The notes below the pieces were generated by a model. It was not told where the DNA came from. It searched no databases and saw only the letters and a list, made by a program, of their open reading frames with translations. From Ruoffia tabacinasalis (GTDB taxonomy: Bacteria > Bacillota > Bacilli > Lactobacillales > Aerococcaceae): a stretch of 64,000 nucleotides of DNA. Location: contig NZ_JBHSHQ010000011.1 in NCBI RefSeq assembly GCF_042652985.1, forward strand, positions 1-64,000, given 5' to 3'. Shown one piece after another: positions 61,667 to 64,000 of this stretch (the stretch's first letter is position 1; every line of letters starts with the position of its first letter). The translations under genes were made by a program, and so were the position numbers.

Positions 61667-61936
61667 ATGGGAGATTTAGCACTAATTATGGCGGTTGCGC
61701 ACATCGCAGCAGCAATTGCACTATTAAACGGATTACTAACAACATTTGGACAAGCAAGAATTGCGGCACAAGCAATTGAATCAATGGGGAGACAACCAGA
61801 AGCAGCAGATGATATTCGTTCAACAATGTTTATCGGTTTAGCGATGAGTGAGACGTCAGGTATCTATGGACTTTTAATCGCAATTATCATGCTATTCGCA
61901 AATCCGTTAGTAGACATCTTTATTAACCTAATGTAA
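61667..61936 (+). CDS. atpE: ATP synthase subunit c with Na+-type binding residues
   Basis: An 89-residue hairpin forming the rotor ring. The polar loop GRQPEAAD is intact. The ion site shows Gln29 (FGQARIAAQ), Glu62, Thr63, Ser64 and Tyr67 (MSETSGIYG), matching the Q...E-(S/T)...Y signature of Na+-binding c subunits such as Ilyobacter (Q32, E65, S66, T67, Y70). The first helix lacks the usual Gly-rich pattern (AHIAAAIALLNGLLTTFG). Na+ coupling is an inference. ATG 61667 follows GGAGG. Confidence 0.95.
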   Translation: MGDLALIMAVAHIAAAIALLNGLLTTFGQARIAAQAIESMGRQPEAADDIRSTMFIGLAMSETSGIYGLLIAIIMLFANPLVDIFINLM

Positions 61937-61972
61937 TTATGCACTGCATACTGAAAAAGGAGGTCATGTGAA

Positions 61973-62527
61973 TTGAATAACTTAATCATTCTTTCGACCC
62001 AAGCAGTTCCTGAAGGACGCGTGTTTGGTCTGGATGGGCAAACACTAATTCAAATAGGTGTTCAGTTATTAAACGGGATTATATTAGCCATTGTATTAAC
62101 TTACGTATTATATAAACCTGTGAAAAGCTTTTTGGATAAGCGTACTAATAGTATCGAAGCGGACATCGAGCATGCTGAACGCATGTCAAAAGAAGCGGAT
62201 GCTACAATTTCAGAATATAATAAAAAAATCGAAGACATTGAGGAAGAACGACTAAAACTTTTAGATGAAAGTCGGGCACAAGCTGACGAAGAACGCAAAG
62301 AAGTCCTCAAGCGGGCACAAGTTGAAGCCGATGATATTAAATCAGCAGCCCTCTTAAGAATCTCAGCGGACCGTGCGCGCATGGAAGAAGAAATGCGTCT
62401 TCAATCGATTGAAATGGCCAACTTAATGGCGAGTCAATATTTATCTGAACAAATGGATGACGAAGCACAATCCGAATACTTCGAAAAAATGCTCTCTAGG
62501 ATGGAGGAGACATCATGGTCCAAGTAG
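61973..62527 (+). CDS. atpF: ATP synthase subunit b
   Basis: A 184-residue stator subunit: one N-terminal helix (LLNGIILAIVLTYVLYKPVK), then a long charged coiled coil, as usual. TTG 61973 follows AAGGAGG. It overlaps atpH by 13 bases. Confidence 0.95.
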   Translation: MNNLIILSTQAVPEGRVFGLDGQTLIQIGVQLLNGIILAIVLTYVLYKPVKSFLDKRTNSIEADIEHAERMSKEADATISEYNKKIEDIEEERLKLLDESRAQADEERKEVLKRAQVEADDIKSAALLRISADRARMEEEMRLQSIEMANLMASQYLSEQMDDEAQSEYFEKMLSRMEETSWSK

Positions 62528-63060
62528 TGAATCGTTACTCTAATGCAATGTTAGAACTACTCAATGAACAAGATGACATAGAGAAAAGTTTAAACCAAGC
62601 AACTTTCATCCGAGATTCGCTTGATTACCAAGAAATTAAAGGCTTTCTGGAGAATCCAGATATACCTAATGTCGAAAAGAAAGCCCTTATCAAGAATAAC
62701 TTTGAAGGAAAACTAGACGATCACTTTATGGGGTTTTTAGAATTACTCATTAGAAAAAGTCGAGAATCACTGATTGTGCCAGTCTTGACAGATCTCATCC
62801 ATCAATTAAATAAACAATTGGGAAATATGGAAGCTTATGTCGTATCAGCGACAGCCCTAAGTGAAGACCAAAAAGCATCCTTAGTTAAAGCACTAACGGA
62901 TAAATTAGATACAAAAATTCATTTGAAATGCTCGGTTGACCCTCAAGTTTTAGGAGGGTTTTCTGTATTAGTAGATGGACAAATCTTTGATAGTACTGTC
63001 CGAACTGAACTAAATAAAATGACAGAACGTTTGAAGAGAGGAGACTATCGTGGCAGTTAA
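62515..63060 (+). CDS. atpH: ATP synthase subunit delta
   Basis: 181 residues. It has VNRYSNAMLELLNEQDDIEK at the N-terminus and the C-terminal signature DPQVLGGFSVLVDGQIFDST. It links the stator to alpha3beta3. GGATGGAGG lies before ATG 62515, within atpF. Confidence 0.95.
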   Translation: MVQVVNRYSNAMLELLNEQDDIEKSLNQATFIRDSLDYQEIKGFLENPDIPNVEKKALIKNNFEGKLDDHFMGFLELLIRKSRESLIVPVLTDLIHQLNKQLGNMEAYVVSATALSEDQKASLVKALTDKLDTKIHLKCSVDPQVLGGFSVLVDGQIFDSTVRTELNKMTERLKRGDYRGS

Positions 63061-64000
63061 ATCTAATGAAATAAGTAATGTAATTAAAGAACAAATCAAA
63101 GCATATTCTACCAAAATGGAATTTATCGAAGCCGGAACTGTAACACAAGTGGGTGACGGTATTGCACAAGTATATGGTTTAGAAAGTGCTAAAAGTGGTG
63201 AGCTATTAGAATTTCCAAACGGCGTTCAAGGAATGGCTCAAAACTTAGATGAAGACAGTATTGGTGTTATTATCATGGGTTCCGATGCTGGAATTAAAGA
63301 AGGTGATTCGGTTAAATTAACCGGACGCATGGCAGAAGTGCCGGTTGGAGATGGTATGTTAGGACGTGTTGTGAATGCCTTAGGTGAGCCGATCGATGAT
63401 AAAGGACCGATCGCAGCAGACGGACACCGCCTCATTGAAAGCCCAGCACCAACAGTTATTATGCGTAGCGAAGTGAATCAACCCCTTCAAACGGGAATTA
63501 AAGCAATTGACTCGCTCGTTCCAATCGGAAAAGGCCAACGTGAGTTAATTATTGGAGACCGTGAAACCGGTAAGACAGCAATCGGAATTGACACAATAAT
63601 CAATCAAAAAAATACTGGCGTACATTGTGTCTACGTAGCGATAGGACAAAAAGCGTCGACAGTTGCCCGTATTATTAAAACTTTAAATGAAGCAGACGCA
63701 ATGGATTATACAACCGTCGTTGTTTCAACTGCAAGTGATCCTGCGCCCTTACAGTATATTTCACCCTATGCAGGAACAGCAATCGCGGAAGAATGGATGA
63801 ATAATGGGAAAGACGCTTTAATCATTTATGATGATTTATCAAAACACGCCGTTGCTTACCGATCAATTAGTTTACTTCTAAAGCGTCCACCTGGACGTGA
63901 AGCCTATCCTGGTGATGTATTCTACTTACACTCGAGATTATTAGAACGAGCAGCAAGCATGAGTGAAGAACATGGTGGAGGAACATTAACAGCCTTACCG
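63050..64000 (+). CDS. atpA: ATP synthase subunit alpha (truncated by window end)
   Basis: The first 317 codons of about 500. The start is GTG 63050 after GAGAGGAG, overlapping atpH by 11 bases. Seen are IEAGTVTQVGDGIAQVYGL, GRVVNALGEPIDDKGP, the P-loop GDRETGKTAIGIDTI, VYVAIGQKASTVA and LLLKRPPGREAYPGDVFYLH. The P-loop has Glu where Gln is most common. The reading frame is open to the end of the window. Confidence 0.97.
   Translation, partial: MAVKSNEISNVIKEQIKAYSTKMEFIEAGTVTQVGDGIAQVYGLESAKSGELLEFPNGVQGMAQNLDEDSIGVIIMGSDAGIKEGDSVKLTGRMAEVPVGDGMLGRVVNALGEPIDDKGPIAADGHRLIESPAPTVIMRSEVNQPLQTGIKAIDSLVPIGKGQRELIIGDRETGKTAIGIDTIINQKNTGVHCVYVAIGQKASTVARIIKTLNEADAMDYTTVVVSTASDPAPLQYISPYAGTAIAEEWMNNGKDALIIYDDLSKHAVAYRSISLLLKRPPGREAYPGDVFYLHSRLLERAASMSEEHGGGTLTALP

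Noticed and set aside
62885..63435. Minus-strand ORFs at 62885-63169 and 63238-63435
   Set aside because: Shadows of atpH and atpA, whose plus-strand frame is open to the window end with strong motifs.

Overview
The window is AT-rich DNA from a low-GC Gram-positive bacterium. Tandem T-box leaders, PyrR attenuators, a SAM-I riboswitch, a pyruvate oxidase of the SpxB/Pox type, LysM and CadD proteins and strong GGAGG ribosome binding sites all point to Lactobacillales. Aerococcaceae or Carnobacteriaceae fit best, because complete-looking histidine and arginine biosynthesis is kept beside pyruvate oxidase. I do not assign a genus. No tRNA or rRNA gene was found.

Layout. 1-5.7 kb: a possible IS end, a secreted four-LysM protein, a 41-bp tandem array, a three-gene acyltransferase/hydrolase/DUF6320-like operon, and a secreted protein with two repeats that each end in a flavinylation-like motif. 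5.9-9.9 kb: two RlmD-type 23S rRNA methyltransferases flanking a dead DUF1538 plus P-II-like pair. 9.9-12.4 kb: patatin phospholipase divergent from a frameshifted TetR gene and a DegV fatty-acid-binding protein. 13-15.4 kb: PdxR regulator divergent from pdxS, with no pdxT. 15.4-23 kb: a decayed, accessory-looking stretch with NmrA/Rrf2 and CadD genes, an FAD oxidoreductase, a SAM-I riboswitch before an unknown 104-residue protein, and many gene remnants. 23-32.5 kb: pyruvate oxidase, an AlkD-like protein, a large secreted protein of unknown function, a dead immunity-like gene, aldehyde dehydrogenase, DUF1697, an SDR protein and a monooxygenase.

32.6-50.5 kb is the biosynthetic core: two T-boxes then hisZ-G-D-C-B-A-F-IE-K (no hisH); argC-J-B-D and argF, each behind its own T-box; and pyrR-B-C-D with two PyrR attenuators (no pyrK, carAB, pyrE or pyrF here). 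50.5-59.5 kb holds a 42-bp array, DNA repair genes (MGMT-like, ExoA), a macrolide phosphotransferase homologue broken by one stop codon, PspA with its TPM-type partner, a VanY-type peptidase, a beta-lactamase-fold lipoprotein and an EamA transporter. 59.5-64 kb holds another 42-bp array, a possible small transcript, and the F-type ATP synthase operon from atpZ into a truncated atpA. The c subunit carries a Na+-type ion-binding signature.

Themes: (1) four intergenic tandem arrays with 41-42 bp period, three unrelated in most of their sequence, lying 3' of genes; (2) two synthases whose glutaminase partner is absent from its usual place (HisF without HisH, PdxS without PdxT); (3) about a dozen broken genes, mostly in the first 30 kb; (4) heavy use of RNA leaders to control amino-acid and pyrimidine synthesis. 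All calls come from reading the sequence; no database search was run.
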